Below are positions 16,674-24,941 of a stretch of 38,520 nucleotides of DNA, in pieces; positions within the stretch are counted from its first letter, which is position 1; the number at the start of each line of letters is the position of its first letter. The notes under the pieces were generated by a model. The model saw only the letters and a list, made by a program, of their open reading frames with translations, did not search any database and was not told the DNA's origin. The stretch covers positions 3,050-41,569 of the forward strand of contig DGLO01000100.1 in the NCBI GenBank assembly GCA_002388005.1, given 5' to 3'. Both the position numbers and the translations under genes were made by a program. Source of the DNA: Candidatus Neomicrothrix sp. UBA4542. Its GTDB lineage: Bacteria > Actinomycetota > Acidimicrobiia > Acidimicrobiales > Poriferisodalaceae.

Positions 16674-17428
16674 CGCTGATCAACCATCGAAGAAACTGCT
16701 TGCACTAGCCCGCCTACTGAGCGTTCCTCGGCGATTGCAGCGACCTCAATGCCTGATAGTCGACACTCTTCAGCAGTCGTCTCACCAATGACAATTACCG
16801 TTGACGCGCTCTTACCGTCGGTTTGTTCAAGGTGCCCCTTCACAGCGGATGGCGAGGCAAAGATGACTATCTCGGCGCTGATGGCTTGAGACACTAAATC
16901 GTCGCTGAGTGATGGACATACGGTGCGATACGCGGCGACGCAATCGACGTGCCATCCTCTGGCGCGGAGCCCATCCGACAGATCTGTGAGACCGTCTGAG
17001 GCCCTGGGAACCAGAACTCGATCTCCCGGTTTAGGTCGAGGGAAGGCGTCTGCTAAAGAAGCGCTGTCGTAGTGCGTGGGTATCAGATCTGGTTCTCGTC
17101 CCATTTCTGAAGCGACCTTTGCAGCAGTAGCTGGTCCTACCGCTGCGATTTTCAGATGCGAAAATCTTTTGAGGACGCCTCTGCGTGCGCCTCGTGCCAT
17201 TAATGCTGCAACCGAATTGGTCGAGGTAAAGGCTAGCCAAGAGAAGCGTTCGAGCCTGATTAACGCGTCATCTAGGGGTTGCCCTCCGTCGAGAGGCGGC
17301 ACAATTGCGATCGCGGGAGCCGCGATCACTTCGGCTCCCTCTTCAGTCAGAGCTTGAATGAGATCGGCGCTCTGGTGGGAGGCTCGAGTAACGACGACGG
17401 ATTTGCCGCACAGCGACTTGTTGCTCAA
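16670..17428 (-). CDS. hemD: Uroporphyrinogen-III synthase
   Basis: It cyclises hydroxymethylbilane to uroporphyrinogen III. The family is poorly conserved, and I rely on the two-lobed pattern: an N-terminal VVVTRASHQSADL segment, FTSTNSVAALM near residue 90, AAVGPATAAKV, then FASPSAVKGHL and VIVIGETTAEECRLSG in the second half. Length (252) fits. It overlaps hemC by 4 nt and the HAD gene by 4 nt. The hemC-hemD order is the usual bacterial arrangement and strongly supports the call. Confidence 0.9.
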   Translation of the reverse strand: MSNKSLCGKSVVVTRASHQSADLIQALTEEGAEVIAAPAIAIVPPLDGGQPLDDALIRLERFSWLAFTSTNSVAALMARGARRGVLKRFSHLKIAAVGPATAAKVASEMGREPDLIPTHYDSASLADAFPRPKPGDRVLVPRASDGLTDLSDGLRARGWHVDCVAAYRTVCPSLSDDLVSQAISAEIVIFASPSAVKGHLEQTDGKSASTVIVIGETTAEECRLSGIEVAAIAEERSVGGLVQAVSSMVDQR

Positions 17429-18378
17429 CGATTACCTTCGCTTGGCTCTAGCAGGTCGCTTCCACCGTTCGCTAGCAGTTGCTGTGCGACGGCCTTCCCC
17501 AAAGCGATTGTGTCGCGACCTTGTTCCTGAAAGCGCAGCACGGTTGCACCGTCCGGGGAAGCAAGTACTGCGTCGAGTTGGATGATGCCGTCTTGTAGGC
17601 AGGCATGTGCTCCTACGGGAAGTTCGCAGCCACCTCCAAGTTCGGCTAGGTACGCTCGCTCCGTTTCAACGCATCGTTTTGTTGGATCGTCGGTGATTGT
17701 TTGTAACCGTTCGATACTGGCGGGATCGTCGTCCCGGCACTCAATAGCAATCGCGCCCTGGCCTACTTGCGGGACCATTTCTTCCAAGCTGAGGATCTGC
17801 TCTACAGCATCGGTGAGTTCGAGGCGTTGCAACGCTGCTAACGCGATTACCGCGGCATCAATATCGTCGCGTTCCACGGCTGCTACTCGGGTCGCTATGT
17901 TCCCGCGCAAACCAACGAAATTGAGATCGGGTCGAAGGTGCGCGAGCTGCGAACGGCGCCGAGCTGAGCCGGTAGCGACTGTGGCTCCGTGCGTGAGTCG
18001 ACCAAGGCTCGCTCCGATTAGTGCGTCGCGAGCGTCGCCTCTGTTCAGAAAACCGGCCAGGCTGAGTCCTGCAGTCGGGGATGACATCAAGTCTTTTGCG
18101 CTGTGCACCGCGACATCTGCCCTACCTTCAAGTACTGCCCTTTGGACTTCTTTTACGAAAACCCCTTGACCCGCCATTTCTTGAATTTGTCGAGACTGAT
18201 CCTGGTCTCCTTCGGTCGTTACCATCAGAAATTCGATTTCGAGGTCGATTGTTGCCAACTGACGCGCTACAGCTTCCGCTTGCCAACGCGCCAAGGGGCT
18301 TGATCGAGTGGCGATGATCACTGGAGTCCTCGCTCGAGGGTTTAACGGGTCACTAGTCAAGTCTGTAAGACGGGCCAC
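17425..18378 (-). CDS. hemC: Porphobilinogen deaminase (hydroxymethylbilane synthase)
   Basis: The enzyme joins four porphobilinogens into hydroxymethylbilane. Visible family features include IIATRSSPLARWQ at the N-terminus, DVAVHSAKDL, GSARRRSQLAHLRPDL, LRGNIATR, VGQGAIAIECR and the cofactor-binding Cys in GGGCELPVGAHA. The GTG at 18378 is the first usable start in this frame; the frame is open further upstream but without a start codon until a stop near 18475. About 20 residues precede the conserved core, and no clear Shine-Dalgarno sequence is seen, so the start is less sure than the identity. Confidence 0.95.
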   Translation of the reverse strand: MARLTDLTSDPLNPRARTPVIIATRSSPLARWQAEAVARQLATIDLEIEFLMVTTEGDQDQSRQIQEMAGQGVFVKEVQRAVLEGRADVAVHSAKDLMSSPTAGLSLAGFLNRGDARDALIGASLGRLTHGATVATGSARRRSQLAHLRPDLNFVGLRGNIATRVAAVERDDIDAAVIALAALQRLELTDAVEQILSLEEMVPQVGQGAIAIECRDDDPASIERLQTITDDPTKRCVETERAYLAELGGGCELPVGAHACLQDGIIQLDAVLASPDGATVLRFQEQGRDTIALGKAVAQQLLANGGSDLLEPSEGNR

Positions 18379-18482
18379 TTTGGTGATCTTGCGGTGTCTT
18401 TCAGAGCAGCATTCTCGCAGTAAGAACCACTCCTTGCCACTCGCCGGGTCACTCGCGTTGAGATTTTCGTCGCCTTAATGAT

Positions 18483-18572
18483 TTAGGAGGAAATCATGAG
18501 TAGTTGGATCGTTGCCGCGGTGAATATCAACAGCAGCAAGGCGGCAAGTACGAGTGTGGTGCCCCGTCTCAA
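18483..18572 (-). CDS. 29-residue single-pass membrane peptide coupled to the SAM-hydrolase gene
   Basis: Found by reading the gap by hand. A TTG start overlaps the upstream stop as TTGA, and GAGGG lies 7 nt before it, an ideal Shine-Dalgarno distance. The peptide begins MRRGTTLVLAALLLLIF and continues as hydrophobic residues to a TAA at 18483. The pattern is two Arg followed by about 22 hydrophobic residues, as in a small inner-membrane protein. The family is unknown. It could also be chance, as a frame this short proves little; the coupling and the clean membrane helix argue for a gene. A type I toxin-like peptide is an alternative reading, but no antitoxin RNA is evident. Confidence 0.55.
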   Translation of the reverse strand: MRRGTTLVLAALLLLIFTAATIQLLMISS

Positions 18573-19369
18573 GTTGCTTCCCTCACTGTGACTTCAGTCC
18601 CAATTTCTAGCCCCTGTGGCATCAACCCTTCGTCTCGTCCCGTGGCCACGGCGAGCAATCCGTATTCATCATCAACGAGTGCCAACTGGCCTGGATTGAC
18701 TTCAGTCGGGGCCTGTAGACGCACAACTCGTTGTTCTTCACCGAATTCAAGAATCAACACGTCACCCATCTCGGAGAGAGTGTCGCGGTCGATATTGAGT
18801 TGGGCAGCGCCTCGACGGCTTATACCGATGACCTCCGCGGATATCGAACCGCTGTCTTCAAGGCGCGGCACAGGGACAAGGGATGGGAGTAACAGACTCG
18901 GTTCAATATGGTCACCAACTTCTTCAAGGGACCGACCCGCTGCTAAGTGAGCCGAGACTGGGCCGATTACATCACGCGCGGGGTGCTGAACACCCGGGGA
19001 TGCGATGTGGAATTCCGTATTCGTCAGTTGCACGGCCCGGTCAGCGCCTCCTACGACGGCAACAGCAGCTCCCAATAGTCCATTGTCGGGTCCCACGAGT
19101 ACCGCTTGGCCATCGCCGACTTCAACAGCAACCGCTGGACGGTCTAAGACTGAACCAACCGAAGCAAGCACGAGGCCCGATGCAAGGTACGGCACACTGC
19201 GAGCAAGCATCAACGAGCCTGCACGAACATCACCCGGGTGGATGTCATGACAAAGGTCTATGACCCGCGATGCAGGGCTCAAGTCACGCAAAATGGAGTG
19301 CAGTAAGCCCACAGATTCGTCGGAAATACCCATGTCTGTGAGGCAGGTGACCGTGTCGAACCGTGTCAT
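18569..19369 (-). CDS. SAM hydrolase/halogenase-fold (DUF62) protein with altered active site
   Basis: The 266-residue product has the layout of S-adenosyl-L-methionine hydroxide adenosyltransferases, chlorinases and fluorinases: an N-terminal LTDMGISDESVG, VIDLCHDIHPGDVRAGSLML, the SAM-site motif VGPDNGLLG (residues 92-100) and a C-terminal beta domain. The hydroxide adenosyltransferases use an Asp-Arg-His triad. By my hand alignment the Asp of DPGVG corresponds to S70 here, while R77 and H129 are kept. So the activity may differ from SAM hydrolysis. It begins 3 nt after proC and overlaps the small membrane-peptide gene. Confidence 0.85.
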   Translation of the reverse strand: MTRFDTVTCLTDMGISDESVGLLHSILRDLSPASRVIDLCHDIHPGDVRAGSLMLARSVPYLASGLVLASVGSVLDRPAVAVEVGDGQAVLVGPDNGLLGAAVAVVGGADRAVQLTNTEFHIASPGVQHPARDVIGPVSAHLAAGRSLEEVGDHIEPSLLLPSLVPVPRLEDSGSISAEVIGISRRGAAQLNIDRDTLSEMGDVLILEFGEEQRVVRLQAPTEVNPGQLALVDDEYGLLAVATGRDEGLMPQGLEIGTEVTVREAT

Positions 19370-19372
19370 GAA

Positions 19373-20155
19373 TCAGGTTTTACCTAACTCCTCGGACCGG
19401 CGAGTGGCCGCCTCGATTGCAGCCGCAAAGGCGGCTCTAAGACCATGATCTTCGAGTTCTCGGAGCCCGGCAGCCGTGGTACCTCCGGGTGAAGTGACAT
19501 CGGCTCGCAGTTCTGCAGGTGGCCTTCCTTCTGATAGGAGAGTCGACGCTCCGAGGAGGGTCTGGACCGCTAGTTCGGTTGCTACTGACCGACTCAATCC
19601 GGTCAGTACTGCTGCGTCAATCATCGCTTCGGCCACAAGGAAAACGTATGCGGGACCTGACCCCGACAAACCCGTCACTGCGTCGAGCAGTTTTTCATCG
19701 GTACGAACCACGATGCCTACAGCGCCGAGAATCGTTTCAGCCCACGCCAAATCTTCTCGGGTTGCAGCATCGTTGCCACAGATGGCGGCTGCCCCCTGTC
19801 CAACCAGCGACGGTGTATTTGGCATGGCTCGGATGATCGGAAGTGAGCCTCCTGTGGCGTCGTCGAGGGTAGCGAGGGTTACCCCAGCCGCGATGGATAA
19901 CAGGCGTTCGGTCCCTATCTCGGCCGCTTGTTGAGCCACACCCGGAATGATGTCGGGCTTGGTGGCGAGAATCGTTGAACTCGAAGACTCAATTTCGGTA
20001 GTCACGCGCACGCCGTATGTCTCCGTCAGTTCTTTCCCGCGGGATTCCAGAGGTTCTACAACTGCGACGCTTTGCGTGTCATGGCCATGCCGTAACAGCC
20101 CGCCAAGTAGAGCGGCACCCATTTTCCCACCGCCGATGATCAGCAGTTCAGCCAT
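19373..20155 (-). CDS. proC: Pyrroline-5-carboxylate reductase
   Basis: It reduces pyrroline-5-carboxylate to proline with NAD(P)H. The N-terminal nucleotide-binding loop LLIIGGGKMGAALLGGLL, IRAMPNTPSLVGQGAAAI near residue 110, TGLSGSGPAYVFLVAEAMIDAA and the C-terminal VTSPGGTTAAGLRELE are all family signatures. The 260-residue length is normal. I prefer the ATG at 20155; an in-frame GTG three codons upstream (20164) is possible, and neither has a clear Shine-Dalgarno. It ends 3 nt before the SAM-hydrolase-like gene, so they are probably one transcript. Confidence 0.94.
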   Translation of the reverse strand: MAELLIIGGGKMGAALLGGLLRHGHDTQSVAVVEPLESRGKELTETYGVRVTTEIESSSSTILATKPDIIPGVAQQAAEIGTERLLSIAAGVTLATLDDATGGSLPIIRAMPNTPSLVGQGAAAICGNDAATREDLAWAETILGAVGIVVRTDEKLLDAVTGLSGSGPAYVFLVAEAMIDAAVLTGLSRSVATELAVQTLLGASTLLSEGRPPAELRADVTSPGGTTAAGLRELEDHGLRAAFAAAIEAATRRSEELGKT

Positions 20156-20199
20156 GAGGTCCACGGTAGCGGTCGACTCGGCAAAGACCTTGGCTCTAT

Positions 20200-20691
20200 T
20201 TAATGTCCACTGTCGCTGCCACTCTTATTGAAACGATTGGCAAACCCGATTCGCATCGCCGCTTTCCAGTGACGCTCAACGAACTCCCATACCGACCCCA
20301 GGATCCGATCGAGTTCGTGTTGGTCTACTGCGTGAAAAGGGATTTCGCCGGTGAGAAAAATTGCATCTTCTGGGCCAATGCCGAATTGGGCTCCAACTAA
20401 CTCGTAGTTGCGACGGAGTAGTAATTCGAACAGCTTTTCGCGGTCGTCTTCGGGCGCCGGAAGGAAGTACGTTTCATATTTCAATGTTCGCTGTCCAAGT
20501 GTGAACCAGACCGTGGTGACATCGCGGGCTTCTCCTTCGAGACGGACGTACCAACGACGCGGGATGTCGTCGTCGCGGTCGACTGCAAGCAGGATCGGTA
20601 GTTCGTGTTTTTGTTTCGCGAACCATGTGTCGATTAGTTGTTCGAGCGTGTCTAACTCATCTGGAGTGGCTGGCTCATGGGTCACACGCAC
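20200..20691 (-). CDS. YbjN-domain protein
   Basis: This 163-residue protein matches the YbjN/type III secretion chaperone-like fold seen beside mshA in mycobacteria. The features are a short helical start, a beta-rich middle (RRWYVRLEGEARDVTTVWFTLGQRTLKYETYFLP), then a helix with LFELLLRRNYELVGAQFGI and IFLTGEIPFHAVDQHELDRILGSVWEFVERHW. No catalytic residues are expected. The biochemical role is not known. It overlaps mshA by 10 nt, the same neighbour order as in other actinobacteria, which supports the assignment. Confidence 0.82.
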   Translation of the reverse strand: MRVTHEPATPDELDTLEQLIDTWFAKQKHELPILLAVDRDDDIPRRWYVRLEGEARDVTTVWFTLGQRTLKYETYFLPAPEDDREKLFELLLRRNYELVGAQFGIGPEDAIFLTGEIPFHAVDQHELDRILGSVWEFVERHWKAAMRIGFANRFNKSGSDSGH

Positions 20692-21959
20692 GAAACCAGT
20701 TCACGTGAAGCCAGCCGAGCAAAAACTTCAATTGCTCCGCTCGCGCCAATGTCCCAACTGTGGAGAGCGGCGCGCTCAACTGCACGGTTACCCATTTCGT
20801 TGCACGTTTTGGGATGGTCGATCAATCTGTCGACAGAGTCTGCGAAGACCCGGTGGTCACGTTCATTCACTAAGAGTCCGGTTACTCCGTTGATCACATT
20901 GTCTCGAAGGCCCCCTACATCGCTAGCTACTACTGGGGTCCCACACGCGGCCGCTTCTAAGGCTACGAGACCGAAGGATTCTGAACGGCTGGGGACAAGA
21001 CAAACATCGGCCGCGCGGTAATAGGTCGGCAAAAGGTGGTGAGGCTGAGGCTCGACGAAAATGACGCGCTTGTTGAGGTTGTGACGTTCGATTCGTGCAA
21101 TCAAGTCGCCGTAAGTCTCGAGACCTTCGTCTCCTGAAGGCCCTCCGACGATGACAAGCCGGGCATCGCTGTTTCTGCTAGCCGCTAGAGCTTCGATAGC
21201 GAGATCCAACCCTTTCAGTGCTTGTATTCGGCCGACGAAAAGTAGAATCGGGTAATCACCTAGACCGAGCGCTTTTCGAGCCTGACGGGACGAACCGGGG
21301 GTAAAGAGTGTTCGGTCAACTCCCGGCGTCAGTATTTCGATACGTTCGCGGGAGACGCCGTAAAAAGAATCAAGTTGATCTACTTCAACCTTTCCCGACG
21401 CAAAAACGGCATCCGCGCATCCAATGACCGCGTCTTCGGCGCGAATCCGGTCCTCTGGTTCTGTGTCACCAGTGAAGCTCTTTACTCGACCGAGAGTGTG
21501 GAAGGTCACTGCGAGTGGTACGTCAAATCGATGTTTGAGATGGTGTCCAGCTACCCCTGATAGCCAATAGTGGGCGTGGATGACGTCAACTGGTCGGTGT
21601 TCGAGGTGATCCGCGACGCCTTGGGTCCAAAGATCTACAACGGCCGGAAGGTCGCTTTTGAGGAGGCCGAAGGGCCCCGCTTCGATCTGGATGACATTGA
21701 CCCCGGGTTCGATTTCGACGATTTCAGGGTGGTGTGGGTTAGTTCTACGCACGTAGACGTCACAGTTGATTCCACGTTTAGCCATCGAAGCGGTTAGCTC
21801 CCGGACGTAAACATTGAGCCCTCCGCTGTCTCCAATTCCGGCCTGATCTAACGGTGAGGTGTGCATGGAGAGCACAGCTATTCTTCGGATGCCCCCATCT
21901 ATTAGGGGGGTGGCTTCTGTTCCGGTCACGAAGGACCAAGGTATGTCACGGAACTCCAT
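20682..21959 (-). CDS. mshA: D-inositol-3-phosphate glycosyltransferase (mycothiol synthesis)
   Basis: It transfers GlcNAc from UDP-GlcNAc to inositol-3-phosphate, the first step of mycothiol synthesis. It is a GT-B fold GT4 enzyme of 425 residues: the N-terminal domain has SMHTSPLDQAGIGDSGGLNVYVRELT and HAHYWLSGVAG, and the C-terminal domain has VGRIQALKGLDLAIEAL and the E-x7-E site in ESFGLVALEAAACGTPVV. Sucrose synthases and other GT4 enzymes share these motifs, but the GGLNVYV segment and the ybjN neighbour favour MshA. It overlaps ybjN; the upstream membrane-protein gene ends 31 nt before it. Confidence 0.9.
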   Translation of the reverse strand: MEFRDIPWSFVTGTEATPLIDGGIRRIAVLSMHTSPLDQAGIGDSGGLNVYVRELTASMAKRGINCDVYVRRTNPHHPEIVEIEPGVNVIQIEAGPFGLLKSDLPAVVDLWTQGVADHLEHRPVDVIHAHYWLSGVAGHHLKHRFDVPLAVTFHTLGRVKSFTGDTEPEDRIRAEDAVIGCADAVFASGKVEVDQLDSFYGVSRERIEILTPGVDRTLFTPGSSRQARKALGLGDYPILLFVGRIQALKGLDLAIEALAASRNSDARLVIVGGPSGDEGLETYGDLIARIERHNLNKRVIFVEPQPHHLLPTYYRAADVCLVPSRSESFGLVALEAAACGTPVVASDVGGLRDNVINGVTGLLVNERDHRVFADSVDRLIDHPKTCNEMGNRAVERAALHSWDIGASGAIEVFARLASRELVSCV

Positions 21960-21990
21960 GACTCCACTCGATTCTGCCTTTGTGCGCGGA

Positions 21991-22737
21991 TTAAAGGAAT
22001 AAAAAGTTGATTGTGACGACCCAAACAGGTGTTACCAACAAGTGGGATGAGAATCGTTGCAGATCGTGAACTGAGTCGGCGGAAACCATTCTCGTCACGA
22101 CTCGGCCGAGCGGTATGGCTACCGCAACCAGGGCAGCGATGGGCAAGAACCATCTCGGCGAAATCGGGGTAACAGCAAGTTGGATCGATGCCCACAGAAG
22201 CACCAACGCCCCAACTATCCCGAGTAGGGGAGCTAGATATTGGCGGGGGCGATCTCTCATTCCTAATCCGAGACCTAAATCGTGGATGTACACCAAGCTG
22301 AGAAGTAGGGCGACGCTGCTTGATGCGCGGAAGGTCAAAATCGTCAGACTTGCGGCACTCAAGCTCGCTGGGAGCCAAGCGACCACCATTCTTACGTTCC
22401 GCCGGAGTGTGCGACTGCTTCCTTTATTCCCGACGGCGACGATCAGCGGTGTTGAGGCGATGGCGGTAGCCGCGACAACCCCAGTGAGTCGGAAATCGTT
22501 GAAAACCCCACTTAGTGAAACGGTCACCAGTAAAGCGAGGGGAGGCGTGCGTTCGAGGAGGGAGGCGCCCGCAGCTCGCCATGAGACCGCCAGCGCCGCG
22601 AGGGTGACGAGGATCCCAAATAGCAAAGGTGGAGCCTGTAATCCGAAGATGAGGGTGAGGTAGCCGATAGATCCCGTGGCCAAAGATTGATGGGGTGTTC
22701 CGTAAAACGTCGCGAATCTTTCGAGCAGACTTCTCAT
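21991..22737 (-). CDS. Multi-pass membrane protein of unknown function
   Basis: The 248-residue product is strongly hydrophobic, with about seven or eight predicted membrane segments separated by short basic loops (for example GNKGSSRTLRRNVR and GMRDRPRQY). One segment reads LVYIHDLGLGLGMRDRPRQY, with charged residues beside a helix that might be functional. I see no match to CDP-alcohol transferases, UbiA or known transporters. The ATG at 22737 shares a base with the moaD-like stop (TAATG); an upstream start at 22824 would lie inside that gene. It sits between moaD-like and mshA genes. Confidence 0.8.
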   Translation of the reverse strand: MRSLLERFATFYGTPHQSLATGSIGYLTLIFGLQAPPLLFGILVTLAALAVSWRAAGASLLERTPPLALLVTVSLSGVFNDFRLTGVVAATAIASTPLIVAVGNKGSSRTLRRNVRMVVAWLPASLSAASLTILTFRASSSVALLLSLVYIHDLGLGLGMRDRPRQYLAPLLGIVGALVLLWASIQLAVTPISPRWFLPIAALVAVAIPLGRVVTRMVSADSVHDLQRFSSHLLVTPVWVVTINFLFL

Positions 22738-22979
22738 TAACCGCCCGAAACCGGTGGAAGCACTGCTACCTCGTCGCCATCTGAAATTTGGGAGTCTCCT
22801 TCGACAGGGTCCCCGTTTAGCCATACCCGACTAATGGTCAAGATCTTCGAGAACTCGCCGCCAAAGTCGTTTTCAGCTATCGATAACAATTCCCTAACCG
22901 TGGACGCTTCGTAGACGGCTGCTCCGGTTCCCGCCGCCTCGCGAGCACCGGCGAACAGCCTGAGGGTTACCACCGCCAT
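22737..22979 (-). CDS. MoaD/ThiS-family sulfur-carrier protein
   Basis: The 80-residue protein has the ubiquitin-like beta-grasp pattern: LRLFAGAREAAGTG at the N-terminus, VRELLSIAENDFGGEF, VWLNGDPVEGDSQISDGDEVAVLPPVSGG at the end. The terminal Gly-Gly is the site that becomes a thiocarboxylate after adenylation. MoaD (molybdopterin) fits best because of the AGAREA segment, but no other molybdenum-cofactor gene lies in the window, and a role with another sulfur pathway cannot be excluded. It diverges from the histidine-phosphatase gene across an 87-nt gap. Confidence 0.87.
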   Translation of the reverse strand: MAVVTLRLFAGAREAAGTGAAVYEASTVRELLSIAENDFGGEFSKILTISRVWLNGDPVEGDSQISDGDEVAVLPPVSGG

Positions 22980-23066
22980 GCCTGGATTCTATCTGCGCTT
23001 GCTACGGGGCTTTAGTGTTAACCCGCTACGTTCTTCGCGGTAACGCTGAGGGAAGATGGTTCTCGC

Positions 23067-23654
23067 GTGGAAGTACTTGCTCTTCGACATGGCCAGTCTG
23101 AATGGAATGCGGAAGGACGTTGGCAAGGCCAAGCCGATCCTCCGTTGACGTCAGTAGGAGAGCAACAGGCCCATTTTGCGGCGCAGCAGTTGTTGGAGGG
23201 TGGCGAGGTTTTTGACACGGTCGCGTCAAGTGATTTACAGCGGGCTCGGCGCACTGCAGAAATCATCGCTGAGGTTGTGGGCGATGGCGTTGTGGCGCTT
23301 CGAACTGAACTCAGAGAGCGTTCGGCAGGGCTTTGGCAGGGTATGACGCGTTTGGAAATCGAGGCGAGATGGCCTAACGCGATCGCTGAGCAGCGTTGGC
23401 CCGAAGGGTGGGAGGAGGAGGAGTCAGTAATAAGTCGAGCGGTACCGGCGGTACAAGAGTTCGCGAGAACCAGCGACCGGTTGTTAGTTATTGCTCATGC
23501 TGGGCTGATTCGCGCGTTGGACCGAGCGTCAAATGCTCCTTCGGTGTCGACCCCCGGTCACCTGTCCGGGCGCTGGTATCGCTTGGAGGAGGGATTGCTG
23601 CCGGGCAAGGAAGTCAGTCTTTCGGCTCAAGTGAACAGTTACGGGACTGAGTAA
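23067..23654 (+). CDS. Histidine phosphatase (phosphoglycerate mutase-like)
   Basis: The 195-residue protein starts with the phosphoacceptor motif LRHGQSEWNAEGRWQG, has the second-half DLQRARRTAEI, ERSAGLWQGM and the later catalytic His in VIAHAGLIRAL. This is the cofactor-dependent phosphoglycerate-mutase-like superfamily, which includes phosphatases such as CobC and glucosyl-3-phosphoglycerate phosphatase; the substrate is unclear. A gpm-like gene often lies near mshA and ybjN in actinobacteria. The start is GTG; a GAGGGAAG stretch is rather far upstream (about 12 nt). Confidence 0.88.
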   Translation: MEVLALRHGQSEWNAEGRWQGQADPPLTSVGEQQAHFAAQQLLEGGEVFDTVASSDLQRARRTAEIIAEVVGDGVVALRTELRERSAGLWQGMTRLEIEARWPNAIAEQRWPEGWEEEESVISRAVPAVQEFARTSDRLLVIAHAGLIRALDRASNAPSVSTPGHLSGRWYRLEEGLLPGKEVSLSAQVNSYGTE

Positions 23655-23670
23655 AAAGTCTCGGCGACCG

Positions 23671-23838
23671 CTAGACCTCCACCTGGTCTAACCACCCGGC
23701 AACTGTGCTGGGATCAACGTCGTCGGCTAGTGCCTTCAGGGTTGACTCGACTTTCGAGAACTCAACTTCGAGGTCATCTAGTTGAGCTTCGGTGAACGAA
23801 GTTGGAGCGTTCACAACAATTTCATCTTCGCTAGTCAC
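23671..23838 (-). CDS. Small acidic protein, 55 residues, unknown function
   Basis: This gene is shorter than usual cut-offs and was found by hand translation. GTG at 23838 opens a 55-residue frame ending in TAG at 23671. The product begins TSEDEIVVNAP and has a central amphipathic helix (EAQLDDLEVEFSKVESTLKAL), then DVDPSTVAGWLDQVEV; it is strongly acidic. The helix spacing resembles the coiled-coil part of DksA/TraR-like proteins, but the zinc-finger Cys are absent, so this is only a loose likeness. It lies 95 nt after the cobW stop on the same strand and converges with the phosphatase gene (16-nt gap). No strong Shine-Dalgarno is seen. Confidence 0.6.
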   Translation of the reverse strand: MTSEDEIVVNAPTSFTEAQLDDLEVEFSKVESTLKALADDVDPSTVAGWLDQVEV

Positions 23839-23933
23839 TCATATGAGTTTAGTTTCGGATCTGAGGTCCGAGGGTGAACAGAACGGCCATCTACCGCAAT
23901 GTCTTTACTTTGTTGATGGTGGGCGTCGGTGTT

Positions 23934-24941
23934 TCAATTTGGGTTAAGGGCGCGCATTTTGGTTGCCGCTGCTCCGACGTGTTCTTGATCCAGGCCGATA
24001 AGGACTAGGCCTTGGATGGGACTATTACTTGATGGCTCAATGGACCATCGACGCCCGACGACCTCCAGGTGGTGGCGACTCCCCTGTTGGTCGTCAAACC
24101 AGCCTTTCGCCCGCAGAAGCTGGTGATTTGACTCTTCCAGCATCTTTCCGAGGTCGCGGGGATCCCATGGACCCGCGGGGTTGATAACGGCGGTGGCTAC
24201 TTCAAAATTAGTGAAGTGATCGGTGTTGGTTAGCGATGCCCCTCGGTCCGCTGCGCCGCAGAGCACACGCACGTCGACTTCGCCATTTTCTATCGGAAGG
24301 ATCCTGCTGCCCGGAGCAACTTCGGCTACCGCGGAGCTAGCTATTTGAAGACCGTTCTTATCGAGAAGGTCGAACTTCGATAAGAGAACAAGATGAGCGG
24401 CTTGTAGCTGTCGCTGAAGTAACGGGGCGATGTGATGATTCCCCCGCTGTTCTTCCAAGGCAATCGGGTCAGCTACTGCCACGATGCCGTCAAGATGGCA
24501 TCCGTTCGTGCCGTAGATCACTTGTGCAATGTTGATTGGATCAGCGACACCACTGGCTTCGATGATGGCAACGTCGTAATCATGGTCTCGCGCGAGCGTT
24601 TCCAGCTGGCGGGATAGGTCATCAGCCAAGGCGCAACACGCGCATCCGTTGGATAATGAAACCTGGTCGGAGGTTTCTTGGCCGATGAGGTGGGCATCCA
24701 CCTCTATTTGCCCAACATCGTTGACCAGAACTGCGATCTTCAGACCCCTTGGATGCTCTAGTACGTGACGAAGAACGGTGGTTTTACCACTCCCTAAGAA
24801 TCCGGTCAGGAGGGTGACGTCTAGGTCAGTTTGAATCTCATGAGTTTGTTTGTCGGGTTGTCGCGATGCACTCAGGGTTGAGATGACCCGGTCCCACGCG
24901 GAGTCCAGTTCGCCGAACCCTCGGTCAGTTGGTTGACTCAC
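23934..24941 (-). CDS. CobW/COG0523-family GTPase (metallochaperone)
   Basis: The 335-residue protein is a G3E-type P-loop GTPase. The Walker A loop LLTGFLGSGKTT lies near residue 50, the metal-binding NGCACCAL motif (CxCC) near residues 100-103, and the guanine-specificity motif appears as LLSKFDLLD. The C-terminal CobW domain runs from about residue 225. Such proteins deliver metals, often zinc or cobalt, to client enzymes. I use the GTG at 24941, which overlaps the amidohydrolase stop by 17 nt; a TTG at 24968 would add nine residues. The coupling suggests the neighbouring metal-dependent amidohydrolase could be its client. Confidence 0.88.
   Translation of the reverse strand: MSQPTDRGFGELDSAWDRVISTLSASRQPDKQTHEIQTDLDVTLLTGFLGSGKTTVLRHVLEHPRGLKIAVLVNDVGQIEVDAHLIGQETSDQVSLSNGCACCALADDLSRQLETLARDHDYDVAIIEASGVADPINIAQVIYGTNGCHLDGIVAVADPIALEEQRGNHHIAPLLQRQLQAAHLVLLSKFDLLDKNGLQIASSAVAEVAPGSRILPIENGEVDVRVLCGAADRGASLTNTDHFTNFEVATAVINPAGPWDPRDLGKMLEESNHQLLRAKGWFDDQQGSRHHLEVVGRRWSIEPSSNSPIQGLVLIGLDQEHVGAAATKMRALNPN

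Noticed and set aside
18496..18591. Plus-strand ORF of 31 residues with a perfect AGGAGG 5 nt before its ATG
   Set aside because: It is antisense to the better-supported minus-strand membrane peptide and to the end of the DUF62 gene, and its product has no protein-like pattern. The Shine-Dalgarno match is striking but probably chance.
22737..22979. Molybdenum-cofactor gene cluster around the MoaD-like gene
   Set aside because: No moaA, moaC, moaE or moeA is present nearby; only a lone sulfur-carrier gene can be claimed.
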